Assembly: GCF_023221595.1 (NCBI RefSeq)
Contig: NZ_CP096563.1
Span: 2,958,501-3,022,500, forward strand
Length of the DNA: 64,000 bases
Source of the DNA: Rhodococcus qingshengii JCM 15477
Lineage (GTDB): Bacteria > Actinomycetota > Actinomycetes > Mycobacteriales > Mycobacteriaceae
Reading direction: 5' to 3'
Position 1 is the first letter of the stretch, and every line of letters begins with the position of its first letter. Below the pieces are notes generated by a model. That model was not told the origin of the DNA and ran no database searches. It saw only the letters and a program-made list of their open reading frames with translations. A program made the position numbers and the translations under genes. Positions 44,944-56,777 of this stretch are shown here, piece by piece.

Positions 44944-45867
44944 CTATCGCTTGAGGTCGGGCGGGTTGTTCAGATCCCGCGCCGAGTACGTGTCACACGA
45001 CGAAATCTGGCCGGTCTGGTATCCGGTCATGAACCACGCCTGACGCTGTGCGGAGGAGCCGTGTGTCCAACCTTCAGGGTTGACCCGACCGGTCGTGGAC
45101 TTCTGGATACGGTCGTCGCCCACCGACGAGGCGGCGGACAACGCGTCGCGAATGTCGTCTTTTGACAAGGGCTTCAGGAACGGTTGACCGGTCGCCTGAT
45201 CGGGAATCGTGTCCGCAAAATGTGCCCAGACGCCTGCGTAGCAATCGGCCTGGAGTTCGGTGCGAACCGCACCCGACTGCTCACCCTGCGGGTCGGCCTG
45301 CGCGCGGCCGATGTCGCCGAGCTGATTCTGGATGTGATGTCCGAACTCGTGCGCGACCACGTACTCCTGTGCGAGCGGTCCGGCGCTGGAACCGAAACGG
45401 TCGACGAGTAGTTGGAAGAAACTCGTGTCGAAGTACGCAGTCTGGTCGGCCGGGCAGTAGAACGGGCCGACGTCACTAGACGCCTGGCCGCAACCGGTGT
45501 TGACCGAACCGCTGAACAGAATGACTTCGGGTCGCACGTACGCCGTGCCGGTCTGCTTGACCAACTGCTGTTCCCAAACGTCGTCGAGGCTTCCGACGGT
45601 CAGTGTGACGCGGCAGTTCACATCGGCGTTTGCCTGAGCACCGGTGCACTCGTCGACCGACGACAGTCCGGTCGACGAACTCGAAGTCTCGGTAGACGTA
45701 CCCAGGAGTGAGCCGGGGTCACCGCCGAACAACAGCGCCAGGATCAGAACGATAATGCCGCCCGCGCCACCGCCGATCGCGATTTTGCCGCCGCGGCCAC
45801 CGCCACCCCCGCCGCCTTGAACCTGAACGCGTCCCGCTTCGCCGCGGGCCCCCTCGTTGAAGGTCAT
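44944..45867 (-). CDS. YpfJ-family neutral zinc metallopeptidase
   Basis: 307 residues. A glycine-rich basic N-terminus (residues 12-32), one membrane segment (about 33-47), a Ser/Thr linker and an extracellular peptidase domain. The zincin motif is VVAHEFGHHIQNQLG (HExxH), with a further ligand in the following region. Similar to the glycine-rich membrane protein Rv2575, which also lies near aspS. Divergent from aspS, with 163 bp shared for promoters. Confidence 0.87.
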   Translation of the reverse strand: MTFNEGARGEAGRVQVQGGGGGGGRGGKIAIGGGAGGIIVLILALLFGGDPGSLLGTSTETSSSSTGLSSVDECTGAQANADVNCRVTLTVGSLDDVWEQQLVKQTGTAYVRPEVILFSGSVNTGCGQASSDVGPFYCPADQTAYFDTSFFQLLVDRFGSSAGPLAQEYVVAHEFGHHIQNQLGDIGRAQADPQGEQSGAVRTELQADCYAGVWAHFADTIPDQATGQPFLKPLSKDDIRDALSAASSVGDDRIQKSTTGRVNPEGWTHGSSAQRQAWFMTGYQTGQISSCDTYSARDLNNPPDLKR

Positions 45868-46030
45868 CTATGTCCGCTTTCTGCTGTCGTGAACAAGTGC
45901 TTGCCGTCACTTCTGGAGATAGCTTCGCATGCGATGCGGGTCCGCGTTTCCGCTCTGTGCAGTTCGCTCCGTAGGATCGCAGGCAAAGTAGTCGGTCGTC
46001 GGTTATTGGAAGTAGTTCGAAAGGAATCCC

Positions 46031-47839
46031 GTGCTGCGCACACATCTCGCCGGTTCATTGCGACCCGAGCAGGCAGAGCAGACCGTAACGCTCACCGGTT
46101 GGGTAGCCAGGCGTCGTGATCACGGCGGAGTGATCTTCATCGATCTCCGTGATGCATCCGGAGTTGCGCAGGTAGTTTTCCGGGCAGGTGACGTGGCCGA
46201 GCAGGCGCACCGTCTGCGCGCGGAATACTGCGTTCGCGTGACCGGAACGGTCGAGGTTCGCCCCGAGGGCAACCAGAACTTCGAGATCCCCACCGGAGCA
46301 ATCGAGGTCAACGCCACTGAACTCGAGGTTCTCAACGAAAGCGCACCGCTGCCGTTCCAGCTCGACGATCAGGTTGGCGAAGAAGCGCGCCTCAAGTACC
46401 GATACCTCGACCTGCGCCGTGAGGGCCCCGGCTCCGCAATTCGCTTGCGCTCCAAGGTAAGTGCTGCAGCGCGCGGCGTTCTCGCGCATCACGAGTTCGT
46501 CGAGGTCGAAACTCCGACGCTCACGCGCTCGACGCCCGAGGGTGCCCGTGACTTCCTGGTGCCGTCGCGCCTTCAGCCCGGTAGCTTCTACGCACTGCCG
46601 CAGAGCCCGCAGCTGTTCAAGCAGCTCCTCATGGTCGGCGGCATCGAGCGCTACTATCAGATCGCACGTTGCTACCGCGACGAGGATTTCCGCGCCGATC
46701 GCCAGCCCGAGTTCACTCAGCTCGACATCGAGATGGCTTTCGTCAACCAGGACGACATCATCCTGCTCGCCGAGGAAATCCTCACGGCGCTCTGGAAGCT
46801 CGTCGGCCACGAGATCAAGACGCCGATCGACCGCATGACCTACACCGAGGCAATGCGTCGTTACGGCAGCGACAAGCCGGACCTGCGTTTCGACATCGAA
46901 CTCGTCGAGTGCATGGACTTCTTCAAGGACACGACGTTCCGCGTGTTCCAGGCGGAGTACGTCGGCGCCGTTGTGATGCCCGGCGGTGCAAGCCAGCCGC
47001 GCAAGCAACTCGACGCCTGGCAGGAATGGGCCAAGCAGCGTGGGGCCAAGGGTCTGGCGTACGTGTTGGTCGGTGAAGACGGCACTCTCGGTGGACCTGT
47101 TGCCAAGAACCTGACCGACGCCGAGCGTGAGGGCCTGGCCGCCCACGTCGGAGCTCAGCCGGGAGACTGCGTCTTCTTCGCAGCTGGTGCAACGAAGCCG
47201 ATGCGCGCCCTCCTCGGCGCTGCCCGTGGTGAGATCGCCCGCAAGAAGGACCTCATCGATCCTGACGCGTGGGCCTTCGTGTGGATCGTCGACGCTCCGA
47301 TGTTCGAGCCGACCGCCGACGCCACTGCATCCGGTGACGTCGCTCTCGGCCACTCCGCGTGGACCGCCGTGCACCACGCGTTCACGTCGCCGAAGCCGGA
47401 GTTCTTCGACACGTTCGACACCGATCCGGATTCCGCTCTCGCCTACGCGTACGACATCGTCTGCAACGGCAACGAGATCGGCGGCGGCAGTATTCGTATC
47501 CACCGCAAGGACATTCAGGAACGAGTGTTCAAGGTGATGGGTATCTCCGAGGACGAGGCGCAGGAGCAGTTCGGCTTCCTCCTCGACGCCTTCGCCTTCG
47601 GTGCGCCGCCGCACGGCGGAATCGCATTCGGCTGGGACCGCATCACCGCGCTCCTCGCCGGCATGGATTCCATCCGTGAGGTCATCGCGTTCCCGAAGTC
47701 CGGCGGCGGCGTCGACCCGCTGACGGATGCTCCGGCACCGATCTCGGCTCAGCAGCGCAAGGAATCGGGCATCGACGCGAAGCCCGAGAAAAAGTCAGAG
47801 GACAAGAAGTCCGAAGGCGACACCGGCGAAGCCAAGTAG
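46031..47839 (+). CDS. aspS: Aspartyl-tRNA synthetase
   Basis: 602 residues, class II synthetase. N-terminal OB anticodon-binding fold ([21 protein letters not shown]), motif 2 [26 protein letters not shown], bacterial insertion domain, and motif 3 GIAFGWDRI near the end. A Lys/Glu tail of about 25 residues closes the chain. In actinobacteria lacking AsnRS this enzyme also charges tRNA-Asn for transamidation (family knowledge). Start is GTG 46031, 7 bp after GAAAGGA. Confidence 0.97.
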   Translation: MLRTHLAGSLRPEQAEQTVTLTGWVARRRDHGGVIFIDLRDASGVAQVVFRAGDVAEQAHRLRAEYCVRVTGTVEVRPEGNQNFEIPTGAIEVNATELEVLNESAPLPFQLDDQVGEEARLKYRYLDLRREGPGSAIRLRSKVSAAARGVLAHHEFVEVETPTLTRSTPEGARDFLVPSRLQPGSFYALPQSPQLFKQLLMVGGIERYYQIARCYRDEDFRADRQPEFTQLDIEMAFVNQDDIILLAEEILTALWKLVGHEIKTPIDRMTYTEAMRRYGSDKPDLRFDIELVECMDFFKDTTFRVFQAEYVGAVVMPGGASQPRKQLDAWQEWAKQRGAKGLAYVLVGEDGTLGGPVAKNLTDAEREGLAAHVGAQPGDCVFFAAGATKPMRALLGAARGEIARKKDLIDPDAWAFVWIVDAPMFEPTADATASGDVALGHSAWTAVHHAFTSPKPEFFDTFDTDPDSALAYAYDIVCNGNEIGGGSIRIHRKDIQERVFKVMGISEDEAQEQFGFLLDAFAFGAPPHGGIAFGWDRITALLAGMDSIREVIAFPKSGGGVDPLTDAPAPISAQQRKESGIDAKPEKKSEDKKSEGDTGEAK

Positions 47840-47857
47840 AGCCGACACCGGATCGCC

Positions 47858-48823
47858 ATGCTGCATTTGCGGGTGATCTGCCCGACCGAGCGCACCGAGC
47901 AAGTTCTCGGTGCGCTCGCGTCGCAGCGGGGCGCGACACACATCGTCGTGATGCGCGACGTCGCGGTTCATCCTGCCGGCGACATGGTGGAGGCCGACGT
48001 CGCCCGTGAGGCGGCAAACGACGTCGTCGATGCCCTGAACGAACTCGGCGTCGCCGAGGACGGCGGAATGACGCTCGTACCGGTCGAGACGGTGTTGTCG
48101 GCGGCGGCGCGCAAAGCCGAGCGTGACGTGCCTGGTGATCCCGCGGATTCCGTCGTGTGGGAGGAATTGCTGTCCCGCACTCGCGAAGAGTCGACTCTCA
48201 ACGGATTGTTCGTCGCGTTCCTGACCATTGCGTGTCTGCTGGCCGCGATCGGCGTCGTGACCGACTCTCAGATCACGATCGTCGGCGCCATGGTCGTCGG
48301 TCCGGAGTTCGGTCCGCTGGCTGCTTTGGCAGTCGCACTCGTACGGCGGGATCGACGGTTGCGTCGGCGTTCGATTCTCGCGCTTGCCGTCGGATTCCCC
48401 ATCGCGATGGGCGTGACGCTTGCCGCAACGTTCGTGGTGAAGTTCTTCGGATGGATGGACGTCGTCAGTCTCGAGTCACTCCACGAGGTCGATTTCGTAT
48501 ACAAGGTCGGGCCCATTTCGTTTGTCGTCGCGCTTCTTGCCGGTGCGGCTGGGATGCTGGCACTCGTCTCGTCGAAGTCCGCTGCCTTGGTCGGGGTGTT
48601 CATCTCTGTCACCACGGTTCCTGCCGCCGGTTTCGCGGTGGTTGCGGCAGCAAACGGAGAATGGCGGATCGCCGGGTTGTCGTCTCTGCAACTGGCTGTC
48701 AACCTGCTCGGGATCGTCACTGCCTGCGTGCTTGTTCTCTGGCTCAGAACCCGGGCCGACGAGGAATTCGAAGCAGCGTTGAAAGGCATTTCTCGATTTG
48801 TCGACGAGGACAAAACTCCATGA
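47858..48823 (+). CDS. DUF389 family membrane protein
   Basis: 321 residues. A soluble N-terminal domain of about 115 residues (LRVICPTERTEQVLGALASQRGATH) is followed by about six hydrophobic segments, typical of the DUF389 family. The motif SQITIVGAMVVGPEFGPLAALAVALVRRD is the conserved core. Function unknown; transport of a small molecule is possible. It starts 18 bp after aspS. Confidence 0.85.
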   Translation: MLHLRVICPTERTEQVLGALASQRGATHIVVMRDVAVHPAGDMVEADVAREAANDVVDALNELGVAEDGGMTLVPVETVLSAAARKAERDVPGDPADSVVWEELLSRTREESTLNGLFVAFLTIACLLAAIGVVTDSQITIVGAMVVGPEFGPLAALAVALVRRDRRLRRRSILALAVGFPIAMGVTLAATFVVKFFGWMDVVSLESLHEVDFVYKVGPISFVVALLAGAAGMLALVSSKSAALVGVFISVTTVPAAGFAVVAAANGEWRIAGLSSLQLAVNLLGIVTACVLVLWLRTRADEEFEAALKGISRFVDEDKTP

Positions 48824-49014
48824 CGTCGCCGGTTCGGAGTTCTGCTCACCGACAGCAAAATTCTCGAGAGAACTGTGTGCCGGTGTGGCGATTGGGGACT
48901 TTTGTCATCACCGCAGGTAGTCGGCAATTTCTGTTGCTGTGAGGCCTTGAATTCTCCGCTGCGAGCGGACGAGCTGGGCATGATCGGAGTCACTAACGGG
49001 TAAGTTGGTCGGTG

Positions 49015-50196
49015 ATGACCGCATTACTGGCAGACCCCGTTTCCGAAGTCGTCGCAGCTGCTGAGCAGTTGCTGACACGCCGCACAGGGGCACCCGTAAC
49101 CCTGGTGGATCCCGTAGATCTCGGGGGGAGTGGCCGCACCGTCGTGCTGCGCGTTCGCGTCGCCGAGAACCCGTTCTCCCTGCCCCGAACTTTGGTGATC
49201 AAGCAGGTCCGCGACAACTTCCAGGGAGCTACCAAAACAGCGATTGCGCTCCCGGCCGCGTCCGAAGGTGACTTCGACGTCGAGACCGCATTCCTTCGTG
49301 AAGCGGTGTCGTATCAGTTCGCCAACGCGCTTGCCAAGGACGCACGCCCCGGCGCCGAACTGTTGGCGTCCGACCTCGATGCTCGCCTCCTGATCCTGAG
49401 TGATCTCGGCGACGCCACCGCAATCAGCGTCCGACTCGAAGACTCCGACCCGGACACCGTCACTTACACGTTGATGGCCATGGCTCAGGCAATGGGACGC
49501 ATGCACGCCGCGACCGTCGGCCGGGAGGACGACTTCACCGCACTGCTGCGTCGAGCCGAGGTTGCCCATTGCTCCGATGAAGTTGCGGATCAGGTGGGAC
49601 GTGCCGTGGCCGGTGTTCCCGCGATGCTGGTGGAAAGTCTCGGCATCGATGTGAGTTCGGACATTCTCGAGCAGGTTCAGCATGCGCAGACACTGTTCAG
49701 CGGTGGCCGGTTCCGTGCCTTCAGTCCGTCGGACCTGTGCCCCGACAACATCATCGTCAACGACGACGGCGTGCAGTTCCTCGACTACGAGTGGGGTGGC
49801 TACCGCGATGCCCTCCTCGACATCACCTACGCGTTGGTGTCTTTCCCCGGTTGCCTGTGCAACATCGACCTGACCGAAGAGCGGGCGTCGGCGATGGTCG
49901 ATGCCTGGCGGGCCGAGGTAGTGGGGATGTGGCCCGCCCTGGCCGACGAGGCCGAATTGGGCCGCCGGATTGTCGAGGCCCAACTCATCTGGGTCTGGCT
50001 CAGTACCTATCTGTACCTGCCCGAGGATCATTCGCGTATCGCCGCCGTCCGCGAACATTATCTCTCGATTCCACGCGCCGACGCACTGGTCGGACGCTGG
50101 GCCAGGCTCGCACGCTCGGCTCAGCTCGCCGGCAACGCCGCCGTCGAGGCACACGCCCGCGACGTCGTGGCGGCGCTGCGGACCGAGTTCAGCTGA
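49015..50196 (+). CDS. Phosphotransferase-fold (aminoglycoside/choline kinase-like) protein
   Basis: 393 residues. APH-like fold: TLVIKQVRDNF near the N-terminus carries the ATP lysine, and FSPSDLCPDNIIVNDDGVQFLDYEWGGYRDALLDI gives the catalytic loop (SDLCPDN in place of HxDxxxxN) and the metal Asp of LDYE. The Ser-Asp start of the catalytic loop instead of His-Gly-Asp is unusual. ATG 49015 follows a GTG. The 191 bp upstream hold no gene I can support. Substrate unknown. Confidence 0.75.
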   Translation: MTALLADPVSEVVAAAEQLLTRRTGAPVTLVDPVDLGGSGRTVVLRVRVAENPFSLPRTLVIKQVRDNFQGATKTAIALPAASEGDFDVETAFLREAVSYQFANALAKDARPGAELLASDLDARLLILSDLGDATAISVRLEDSDPDTVTYTLMAMAQAMGRMHAATVGREDDFTALLRRAEVAHCSDEVADQVGRAVAGVPAMLVESLGIDVSSDILEQVQHAQTLFSGGRFRAFSPSDLCPDNIIVNDDGVQFLDYEWGGYRDALLDITYALVSFPGCLCNIDLTEERASAMVDAWRAEVVGMWPALADEAELGRRIVEAQLIWVWLSTYLYLPEDHSRIAAVREHYLSIPRADALVGRWARLARSAQLAGNAAVEAHARDVVAALRTEFS

Positions 50197-50218
50197 GGCC
50201 CTGACCGATCACACACAG

Positions 50219-50251
50219 AAGGGCGCCCGTGCACGAAGCACGAGCGCCCTT
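50219..50251. terminator. Bidirectional hairpin terminator
   Basis: A 14-bp stem with one mismatch around a 5-base loop (arms 50219-50232 and 50238-50251), followed by a short T-rich tail, between the convergent phosphotransferase and SnoaL genes. Confidence 0.75.
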
Positions 50252-50267
50252 TCTCGGTCGAGTCCGC

Positions 50268-50648
50268 TCAGTTGTCGGAGACCAGATCGTTCTCGGACAG
50301 GTCCGTCGCCGCGAGCGCCGTCGCCAGATCGGGATGCCGGAACGTCGACGTCACCTGGTCGGCCACGACTCGGAAAGCAGAGGCCAGGGTCGCGGACTTG
50401 TCCGGTTCGGCCGCCCACGTTGCGGTCTGTTCGACGACGACCACGCCGTGGTGGACGTACATCTTTCCGGGGACGAGCGTGATGCCGGCGTTGGTGGCCC
50501 ACTCGCGCAGGGCAGCGAGTCCCTGGCTCGCGCCCTTGGGGCCGCCTACCTCGATGTCGTCACTCGACAACTGCAGCAGAGTGTCGACGTCTTGGGAGTT
50601 GAGTGCATCGTGCCACGCGAGGACGGTGGCGATCTCGGAGGTGCTCAT
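50268..50648 (-). CDS. SnoaL/NTF2-like protein
   Basis: 126 residues. The N-terminal ATVLAWHDALNSQDVDTLLQL is the standard opening of SnoaL/ketosteroid isomerase-like folds, followed by the DIEVGGPKGASQG strand-turn. ATG 50648 is the start, as the frame upstream has no fold-like sequence. It may bind a small hydrophobic ligand or have isomerase activity; no partner gene is adjacent. Confidence 0.72.
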   Translation of the reverse strand: MSTSEIATVLAWHDALNSQDVDTLLQLSSDDIEVGGPKGASQGLAALREWATNAGITLVPGKMYVHHGVVVVEQTATWAAEPDKSATLASAFRVVADQVTSTFRHPDLATALAATDLSENDLVSDN

Positions 50649-50744
50649 GGCGACAACGCTATCCAATGCGGATTCACGACTGGGTGAGGGCTGGCGGAAC
50701 AGCGGATTGTGTCGGGCGTCGGTGGTCTCTAGTAGCGTCGATTC

Positions 50745-52184
50745 GTGAGCGATTGGCAAGCGGAAGACAGTGTGGGGGCGAAAGACGGCGTGGTGGCGGA
50801 AGACGGCCTGTTCGAGGCAACTCCGGAGGAATCCGCGATCGTCGACGAACCAGATGTCGTGTCTGTAGCCGAGCGCGCCCTGTCCTCGGTGCCGTCCGGT
50901 GCTCCTCTGGCTGTCCGCATGCGTCCGCTCACTCTTGGTGAAGTTGTCGGCCAACAGCACTTACTCGGGCCCGGCGCGCCACTCCGCAGAATGGTCGAGG
51001 GGTCCGGCGCCGCATCGGTACTTCTGTACGGACCTCCCGGCACCGGCAAGACCACGCTCGCATCGTTGATCTCGGGTGCTACCGGCCGCCGGTTCGAGGC
51101 TCTGTCGGCTCTGTCCGCCGGAGTCAAAGAAGTCCGCGGTGTCATCGAACTCGCGCGCCGCCGCCTGCTGAACGGCGAACAAACCGTCTTGTTCATCGAC
51201 GAAGTTCATCGCTTCTCCAAGACCCAGCAGGACGCCTTGCTCGCCGCGGTCGAGAACCGCATCGTGCTCTTGGTCGGCGCGACCACCGAGAACCCGTCGT
51301 TCTCGGTCGTCTCCGCTCTGTTGTCGCGCTCGTTGGTCCTGCAACTGCAATCGCTCACCGCTGCGGATGTCCAGGAACTGCTCGAGCGCGCTGTCGCCGA
51401 CGAACGCGGGTTCGGCGGAGCGATCACGATCGACGACGACGCGATGGAACACCTCGTTCGTCTGGCGGCCGGCGACGCCCGCCGAGCCCTGACGGCACTC
51501 GAGGCTGCCGCCGGAGCTGCACTGGACACGGCCGGTGACGCTTCGGGCCCGGTGGTGCTCGACCTCGCGACCGTCGAGGCCAGTGTCGACAAGGCCGCGG
51601 TTCGGTACGACCGTGCCGGAGATCAGCACTACGACGTCATCAGTGCATTCATCAAGAGCATTCGTGGATCAGACGTCGACGCCGCCCTGCACTACCTCGC
51701 ACGGATGCTGACCGCGGGCGAAGACCCTCGCTTCATCGCACGGCGTCTGGTGGTTCACGCCAGCGAAGACATCGGCATGGCTGATCCGATGGCGCTGCAG
51801 ACTGCCACCGCCGCGGCGCAGGCAGTGCAGCTGATCGGTATGCCGGAGGCTCGTCTGGCGCTGGCACAGGCCACCATTCATCTGGCGACGGCTCCCAAAT
51901 CGGGTGCGGTCATCGCCGCACTCGGCGCGGCCATGGCCGACGTGGCCGCCGGAAAATCCGGACTGGTACCGCCGCACCTGCGTGACGGGCACTACAAGGG
52001 CGCCGAGCAATTGGGCAACGCAGTCGGATACAAGTACCCGCACGACACACGTGATGGTGTTCTGCGGCAACAGTATCCACCGGACGATCTGGTGGGTGTC
52101 GACTATTACCAGCCCACCGCGCACGGCAACGAGCGGGAGATCGCCGATCGGGTGAGCAAACTTCGCCGAATAGTTCGTGGCTGA
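50745..52184 (+). CDS. rarA: Replication-associated recombination AAA+ ATPase RarA
   Basis: 479 residues, RarA/MgsA/WRNIP1 family, acting at stalled replication forks. Seen: an acidic N-terminal tail of about 40 residues, [16 protein letters not shown], Walker [12 protein letters not shown], Walker B region [18 protein letters not shown], sensor [13 protein letters not shown] and the C-terminal tetramer domain with [16 protein letters not shown]. Starts at GTG 50745. It is followed by alaS on the same strand after 77 bp. Confidence 0.95.
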   Translation: MSDWQAEDSVGAKDGVVAEDGLFEATPEESAIVDEPDVVSVAERALSSVPSGAPLAVRMRPLTLGEVVGQQHLLGPGAPLRRMVEGSGAASVLLYGPPGTGKTTLASLISGATGRRFEALSALSAGVKEVRGVIELARRRLLNGEQTVLFIDEVHRFSKTQQDALLAAVENRIVLLVGATTENPSFSVVSALLSRSLVLQLQSLTAADVQELLERAVADERGFGGAITIDDDAMEHLVRLAAGDARRALTALEAAAGAALDTAGDASGPVVLDLATVEASVDKAAVRYDRAGDQHYDVISAFIKSIRGSDVDAALHYLARMLTAGEDPRFIARRLVVHASEDIGMADPMALQTATAAAQAVQLIGMPEARLALAQATIHLATAPKSGAVIAALGAAMADVAAGKSGLVPPHLRDGHYKGAEQLGNAVGYKYPHDTRDGVLRQQYPPDDLVGVDYYQPTAHGNEREIADRVSKLRRIVRG

Positions 52185-52261
52185 CGCCTGCCAGGTTCCA
52201 CCGGCCGACGCGTTAGTCTGGACACCCATAGCTCGACGCTCTTGAAGGTAAGGACCGGTTA

Positions 52262-54934
52262 GTGCAAACCCACGAGATCCGCAGGCGATTCCTCGACCAC
52301 TTCGTCAAGGCCGGCCACACCGAGGTGCCCAGCGCCTCGCTGATTCTCGACGACCCGAACCTTCTGTTCGTCAACGCGGGCATGGTTCCGTTCGTGCCGT
52401 TCTTCCTCGGGCAGCAGACGCCGTCCTACTCACGGGCGACGTCCGTGCAGAAGTGCGTCCGCACCCTGGACATCGAAGAGGTCGGCATCACCACCCGCCA
52501 CAACACCTTCTTCCAGATGGCGGGCAACTTCTCCTTCGGTGACTACTTCAAGAAGGAAGCCATCTCCCACGCCTGGCAGTTGCTGACAGGTTCGGTCGAG
52601 GACGGCGGATACGGCATCGATCCCACGCGCCTGTGGGCCACCGTCTACCTCGACGACGACGAAGCGTTCTCGATCTGGCGCGACGAGGTAGGAGTGCCCG
52701 AAGAGCGCATCCAGCGCCGCGGCATGAAGGACAACTACTGGTCCATGGGCATTCCCGGGCCGTGCGGCCCCTGCTCGGAGATCTTCTACGACCGCGGCGC
52801 CGAATACGGCGTCGAGGGTGGCCCCGAAGCCGACGAGGATCGCTACATCGAGATCTGGAACCTCGTGTTCATGCAGAACGAGCGCGGCGAGGGCACCAAC
52901 AAGGGCGACTACCCGATCCTCGGACCGTTGCCGAAGAAGAACATCGACACCGGCATGGGCGTCGAGCGCGTTGCGTTCCTCCTGCAGGGCGTCGAAAACG
53001 TCTACGAGACAGATCTTCTCCGCCCCGTCATCGACAAGGCCGCCGAACTGACCGGCAGTGTCTACGGGACCGACCACACTTCAGACGTCCGTTTCCGCGT
53101 CATCGCCGACCACGCACGCACCGCAGCGATGTTGATCGCCGACGGTGTGAACCCCGGCAACTACGGCCGCGGCTACGTCCTGCGCCGGTTGCTGCGTCGC
53201 ATCGTGCGTTCGGCCAAACTGCTCGGCAGCGAGCAGCCCACCATGCGCGAGTTCATGGTCGTCGTCCGCGACACGATGGCGCCGTCGTACCCGGTTTTGG
53301 AAACCGACTTCACGCGCATCGAGAACGTCGCCGTCGGCGAGGAGACCGCGTTCCTCAAGACGCTGGCTTCGGGTTCTGCTCTGTTCGAGAATGCTGCCGA
53401 GACGGTCAAGTCGTCCGGAAAGTCGGTCATCGCCGGCGATCAGGCATTTGCACTGCACGACACCTACGGCTTCCCGATCGATCTCACGCTCGAGATGGCG
53501 TCCGAGGCCGGTCTCACCGTGGACGAGGACGGCTTCCGCGCGCTCATGGCCGAGCAGCGCAAGCGCGCCAAGGACGACGCTCAAGCGCGCAAGCACGCCC
53601 ATGCCGACCTCACGGTCTACAAGGAACTGCTCGACCGAGGTGCCACCGAGTTCACCGGTTTCGACGAGCTGGTCTCCGAGGCTCACGTCCTCGCACTGAT
53701 CGTCGACGGCGTCCGTGTCCCGGTCGCGAACGCCGGTCAGGACGTCGAGGTCATCCTCGACCGAAGCCCGCTCTACGCAGAGTCCGGTGGACAGATCGCC
53801 GACATCGGTTCGCTCACCGCTCCGGGTCTCGAAGCCAAGGTCAACGACGTACAGAAGATCGCCAAGAAGGTCTGGACGCACAAGGTGACGGTGCAGAAGG
53901 GCGAGATCACCGAGGGCGACGTCGTGCTCGCGCACGTCGACGCCGAGTGGCGCAAGGGTGCAACCCAGGGGCACTCCGGTACCCACATGGTGCACGCGGC
54001 GCTGCGTCAGGTGCTCGGCCCCAACGCGGTGCAGGCGGGCTCGCTCAACAAGCCGGGTTACCTCCGCTTCGACTTCTCGTGGCAGGGCGCGCTGTCCGAC
54101 TCCCAGAAGCAGGACATCGAGGCACTCACCAACGAAGCCGTGGCGTCGAACTACGCGGTCAACACATTTGTCACGGATCTCGACAAGGCCAAGGCGATGG
54201 GTGCGATGGCACTCTTCGGTGAAAACTACGGCGACGAGGTTCGTGTCGTCGAAATCGGCGGCCCGTTCTCGATGGAACTGTGCGGTGGCACTCACGTCGG
54301 AAGCTCCGCACAGATCGGTCAGGTAACGCTGCTCGGTGAGCAGTCGGTCGGCTCCGGAATCCGACGCGTCGAGGCGTACGTCGGTTTGGACTCCTACCGC
54401 TACCTCGCCAAGGAACGCGCGCTCCTGGCCGGACTCTCCTCCTCGCTGAAGGTTCCTTCGGAAGAGGTGCCCGCCCGCGTCGAGGCGCTCGTCGAGCGAC
54501 TCAAGGTGGCCGAGAAGGAACTCGAGCAGACCAAGGCCAAGGCTGTGCTGGCGTCGGCAGGCGAGTACGTCGCCAAGGCCAAGCGCATCGGCAGTGTCCT
54601 CGTCATCGCCGAGCCTGCTCCCGCCGGAGTCGGCGGAAACGACCTGCGCAGCCTCGTCACGGACATCAAGGGTCGCCTCGGCTCCGAACCTGCCGTCGTA
54701 GCTCTGCTCGGTGATGTCGACGGCAAGGTTCCGTTCGTGGTCGCCTCGAGCAAGGCAGCTCAAGGTCTCGGTGTGAAGGCCGGTGAGCTGGTCGCGTCGT
54801 TCGGTCCCAAGATCGGTGGCCGCGGCGGCGGAAAGCCCGACATGGCCCAGGGTTCGGGTTCGGACTCCGCAGGAATCCCGGCGGCGCTCGATGCGATCCG
54901 GGACAGAGTCGGAGAGCTGGCGGGCGGCAGCTGA
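52262..54934 (+). CDS. alaS: Alanyl-tRNA synthetase
   Basis: 890 residues, full length. Class II catalytic core with FVNAGMVPF and [19 protein letters not shown], editing domain with [11 protein letters not shown] and CGGTH zinc-binding motifs, and the C-Ala domain ending [14 protein letters not shown]. Starts with GTG 52262 after GTAAGGACCGG. It is the first gene of the alaS-ruvX-mltG-aroE array; ruvX begins 2 bp later. Confidence 0.97.
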   Translation: MQTHEIRRRFLDHFVKAGHTEVPSASLILDDPNLLFVNAGMVPFVPFFLGQQTPSYSRATSVQKCVRTLDIEEVGITTRHNTFFQMAGNFSFGDYFKKEAISHAWQLLTGSVEDGGYGIDPTRLWATVYLDDDEAFSIWRDEVGVPEERIQRRGMKDNYWSMGIPGPCGPCSEIFYDRGAEYGVEGGPEADEDRYIEIWNLVFMQNERGEGTNKGDYPILGPLPKKNIDTGMGVERVAFLLQGVENVYETDLLRPVIDKAAELTGSVYGTDHTSDVRFRVIADHARTAAMLIADGVNPGNYGRGYVLRRLLRRIVRSAKLLGSEQPTMREFMVVVRDTMAPSYPVLETDFTRIENVAVGEETAFLKTLASGSALFENAAETVKSSGKSVIAGDQAFALHDTYGFPIDLTLEMASEAGLTVDEDGFRALMAEQRKRAKDDAQARKHAHADLTVYKELLDRGATEFTGFDELVSEAHVLALIVDGVRVPVANAGQDVEVILDRSPLYAESGGQIADIGSLTAPGLEAKVNDVQKIAKKVWTHKVTVQKGEITEGDVVLAHVDAEWRKGATQGHSGTHMVHAALRQVLGPNAVQAGSLNKPGYLRFDFSWQGALSDSQKQDIEALTNEAVASNYAVNTFVTDLDKAKAMGAMALFGENYGDEVRVVEIGGPFSMELCGGTHVGSSAQIGQVTLLGEQSVGSGIRRVEAYVGLDSYRYLAKERALLAGLSSSLKVPSEEVPARVEALVERLKVAEKELEQTKAKAVLASAGEYVAKAKRIGSVLVIAEPAPAGVGGNDLRSLVTDIKGRLGSEPAVVALLGDVDGKVPFVVASSKAAQGLGVKAGELVASFGPKIGGRGGGKPDMAQGSGSDSAGIPAALDAIRDRVGELAGGS

Positions 54935-54936
54935 CG

Positions 54937-55470
54937 GTGGTGGCTACGCAGCAGGGTCCCGATCGCCCCGGCATCGACGACCCTGGTCGCGGGCGGCGCA
55001 TCGCCATCGACGTGGGCAGTGTTCGCATCGGCGTCGCGTCCAGCGACCCCGACGGCATCCTCGCGACACCGGTGGAAACGGTTCCACGCTCGAAGGAGCG
55101 TGGGCCCGACGCGCCGGATATCCGGCGCATTATCGCCATCGTGTCCGAATACGAGGCGGTTGAGGTTATCGTCGGACTGCCACAGACGCTGCGCGGTGAG
55201 CAAGGTAAAGCCGCCGGTATCGCGACTGCATTCGCCAAACGACTGCAGCGGGCCGTCGAACCGATCCCGGTGAGACTGTCCGACGAACGACTGACGACCG
55301 TCACGGCTGCGCGCAATCTCCGCGAAAGTGGAGTCAAGGCACGCGGCCAGCGACCGATGATCGATCAGGCTGCGGCGGTGGAAATCCTGCAAGGCTGGCT
55401 GGACGAGCGGAGTAGAGCTGTGAAACCAGGGGAGTCGTCGAAGGACGCTGCACTGGAGGGCGATCTGTGA
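54937..55470 (+). CDS. ruvX: Putative pre-16S rRNA nuclease YqgF/RuvX
   Basis: 177 residues. RNase H-like fold with [20 protein letters not shown] (first catalytic Asp), [14 protein letters not shown], and [16 protein letters not shown] with later Asp in [12 protein letters not shown]. The family matures 16S rRNA. It starts at GTG 54937 and overlaps mltG by 4 bp. Confidence 0.93.
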   Translation: MVATQQGPDRPGIDDPGRGRRIAIDVGSVRIGVASSDPDGILATPVETVPRSKERGPDAPDIRRIIAIVSEYEAVEVIVGLPQTLRGEQGKAAGIATAFAKRLQRAVEPIPVRLSDERLTTVTAARNLRESGVKARGQRPMIDQAAAVEILQGWLDERSRAVKPGESSKDAALEGDL

Positions 55471-56777
55471 ACGCGCGGTGGGATGAGGGCGGCGGAAGCC
55501 GGCCCACCAGTTCGTTCGACTTCGACAACGACGAGACCATGGTCATGCGTGCACTGCCGCAGAACATCGATCCGCCGCACATGTCGCGAGCCGAGGCACG
55601 CAAGCAACGCGAAGCGCGCAACAAGCGCGCCAAGCGTGGCAAGAAGGTCGGCGTTCTCGCCCTGCTGGTGTTGGTGATCGCAGTCCTCGGTGTTGGTGCA
55701 TACGGCGCTCTCTGGTACATGGATCGCAACAAGACCGCGGAGGATTTTGCCGGCCCCGGCGGCGCACCCGTGGTCATCCAGATCAACAGTGGAGAAACCG
55801 CATCGGAGATCGGTGCGACGCTCGAGGCGAAGAACGTCGTCGCGAGTTCCGCTGCTTTCTACAACGCGGCGATCGCCAATCCGTCTGAGATCCAGAAGGT
55901 GCAACCCGGCTTCTACCAGGTGCCGGTGCAGAGTAGCGCCGCGAGCGCACTCGACACCTTGGTTGCCCCGGACTCCCGAGTCGGCAGTGTTGTCATCGCC
56001 GAAGGGCGTCAGCTGCACGACAGTTCGGACGCGCAGACCGGCTCGCTCAAGAAGGGCATCTACAACCTCATTTCCGAGGCGAGTTGTGTCGGCCCGGTTT
56101 CCGCTCAGAAATGTGTCTCGACAGACGAATTGAACACTGCGGGAGCATCTTCCGATCTGGCTTCGCTCGGCGTGCCCGAATGGGCGATGTCGTCGGTCAA
56201 GAGCGTGCCGGACAAGGACCGTCAGCTCGAAGGCCTGATCGCCGCCAGCAGTTGGGATTTCGATCCCACTGCGACGCCGACCGAGATCCTGCGGTCGTTG
56301 GTCGAGGGTAGCGCCGCCAAGTACGAGGCCACGGGAATTCTGACAGCCGGCAGCGGGGTCGGAATGTCTCCGTACCAGTTGTTGGTGGCAGCGTCGCTGG
56401 TCGAGCGTGAGGCGTTGCCCGCTGACATGGCCAAGGTCGCGCGGGTGATCGTCAACCGACTCGCAGTCGATCAGCCTCTGCAGTTCGACTCCACGGTCAA
56501 CTACTCACTCGACACCACCGAGGTCGCAACCACGGATGCCGACCGTGAGCGCGTCACGCCGTGGAACACGTACGCAATGCCGGGTCTGCCTGCAACGCCC
56601 ATCGCTTCGCCGAGCATCGACGCGCTGAAGGCCGTGGAATCGCCGGCGGCCGGTGACTGGTTGTACTTCGTCACGATCAACAAGGAAGGCCAGACGCTCT
56701 TCACCAAGAGCTACGAGGAGCATTTGGCCAACATCGAACTGGCACAGCAAAGTGGGATTCTCGACAGTGGACGGTAG
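55467..56777 (+). CDS. mltG: Endolytic murein transglycosylase MltG
   Basis: 436 residues. A basic cytoplasmic tail of about 60 residues, one membrane segment (about 65-88), then the YceG domain. The catalytic Glu sits in [10 protein letters not shown], followed by [21 protein letters not shown] and the conserved YVTI-like/[12 protein letters not shown] end. It cleaves nascent glycan strands at the membrane. Starts at GTG 55467; its 3' end overlaps aroE by 11 bp. Confidence 0.94.
   Translation: MNARWDEGGGSRPTSSFDFDNDETMVMRALPQNIDPPHMSRAEARKQREARNKRAKRGKKVGVLALLVLVIAVLGVGAYGALWYMDRNKTAEDFAGPGGAPVVIQINSGETASEIGATLEAKNVVASSAAFYNAAIANPSEIQKVQPGFYQVPVQSSAASALDTLVAPDSRVGSVVIAEGRQLHDSSDAQTGSLKKGIYNLISEASCVGPVSAQKCVSTDELNTAGASSDLASLGVPEWAMSSVKSVPDKDRQLEGLIAASSWDFDPTATPTEILRSLVEGSAAKYEATGILTAGSGVGMSPYQLLVAASLVEREALPADMAKVARVIVNRLAVDQPLQFDSTVNYSLDTTEVATTDADRERVTPWNTYAMPGLPATPIASPSIDALKAVESPAAGDWLYFVTINKEGQTLFTKSYEEHLANIELAQQSGILDSGR

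Noticed and set aside
48908..49024. Small minus-strand open frame (about 38 codons) overlapping the phosphotransferase start
   Set aside because: It ends in a plausible helical peptide (TATEIADYLR), but it has no clear ribosome site, overlaps a divergent real start and matches no family I know.
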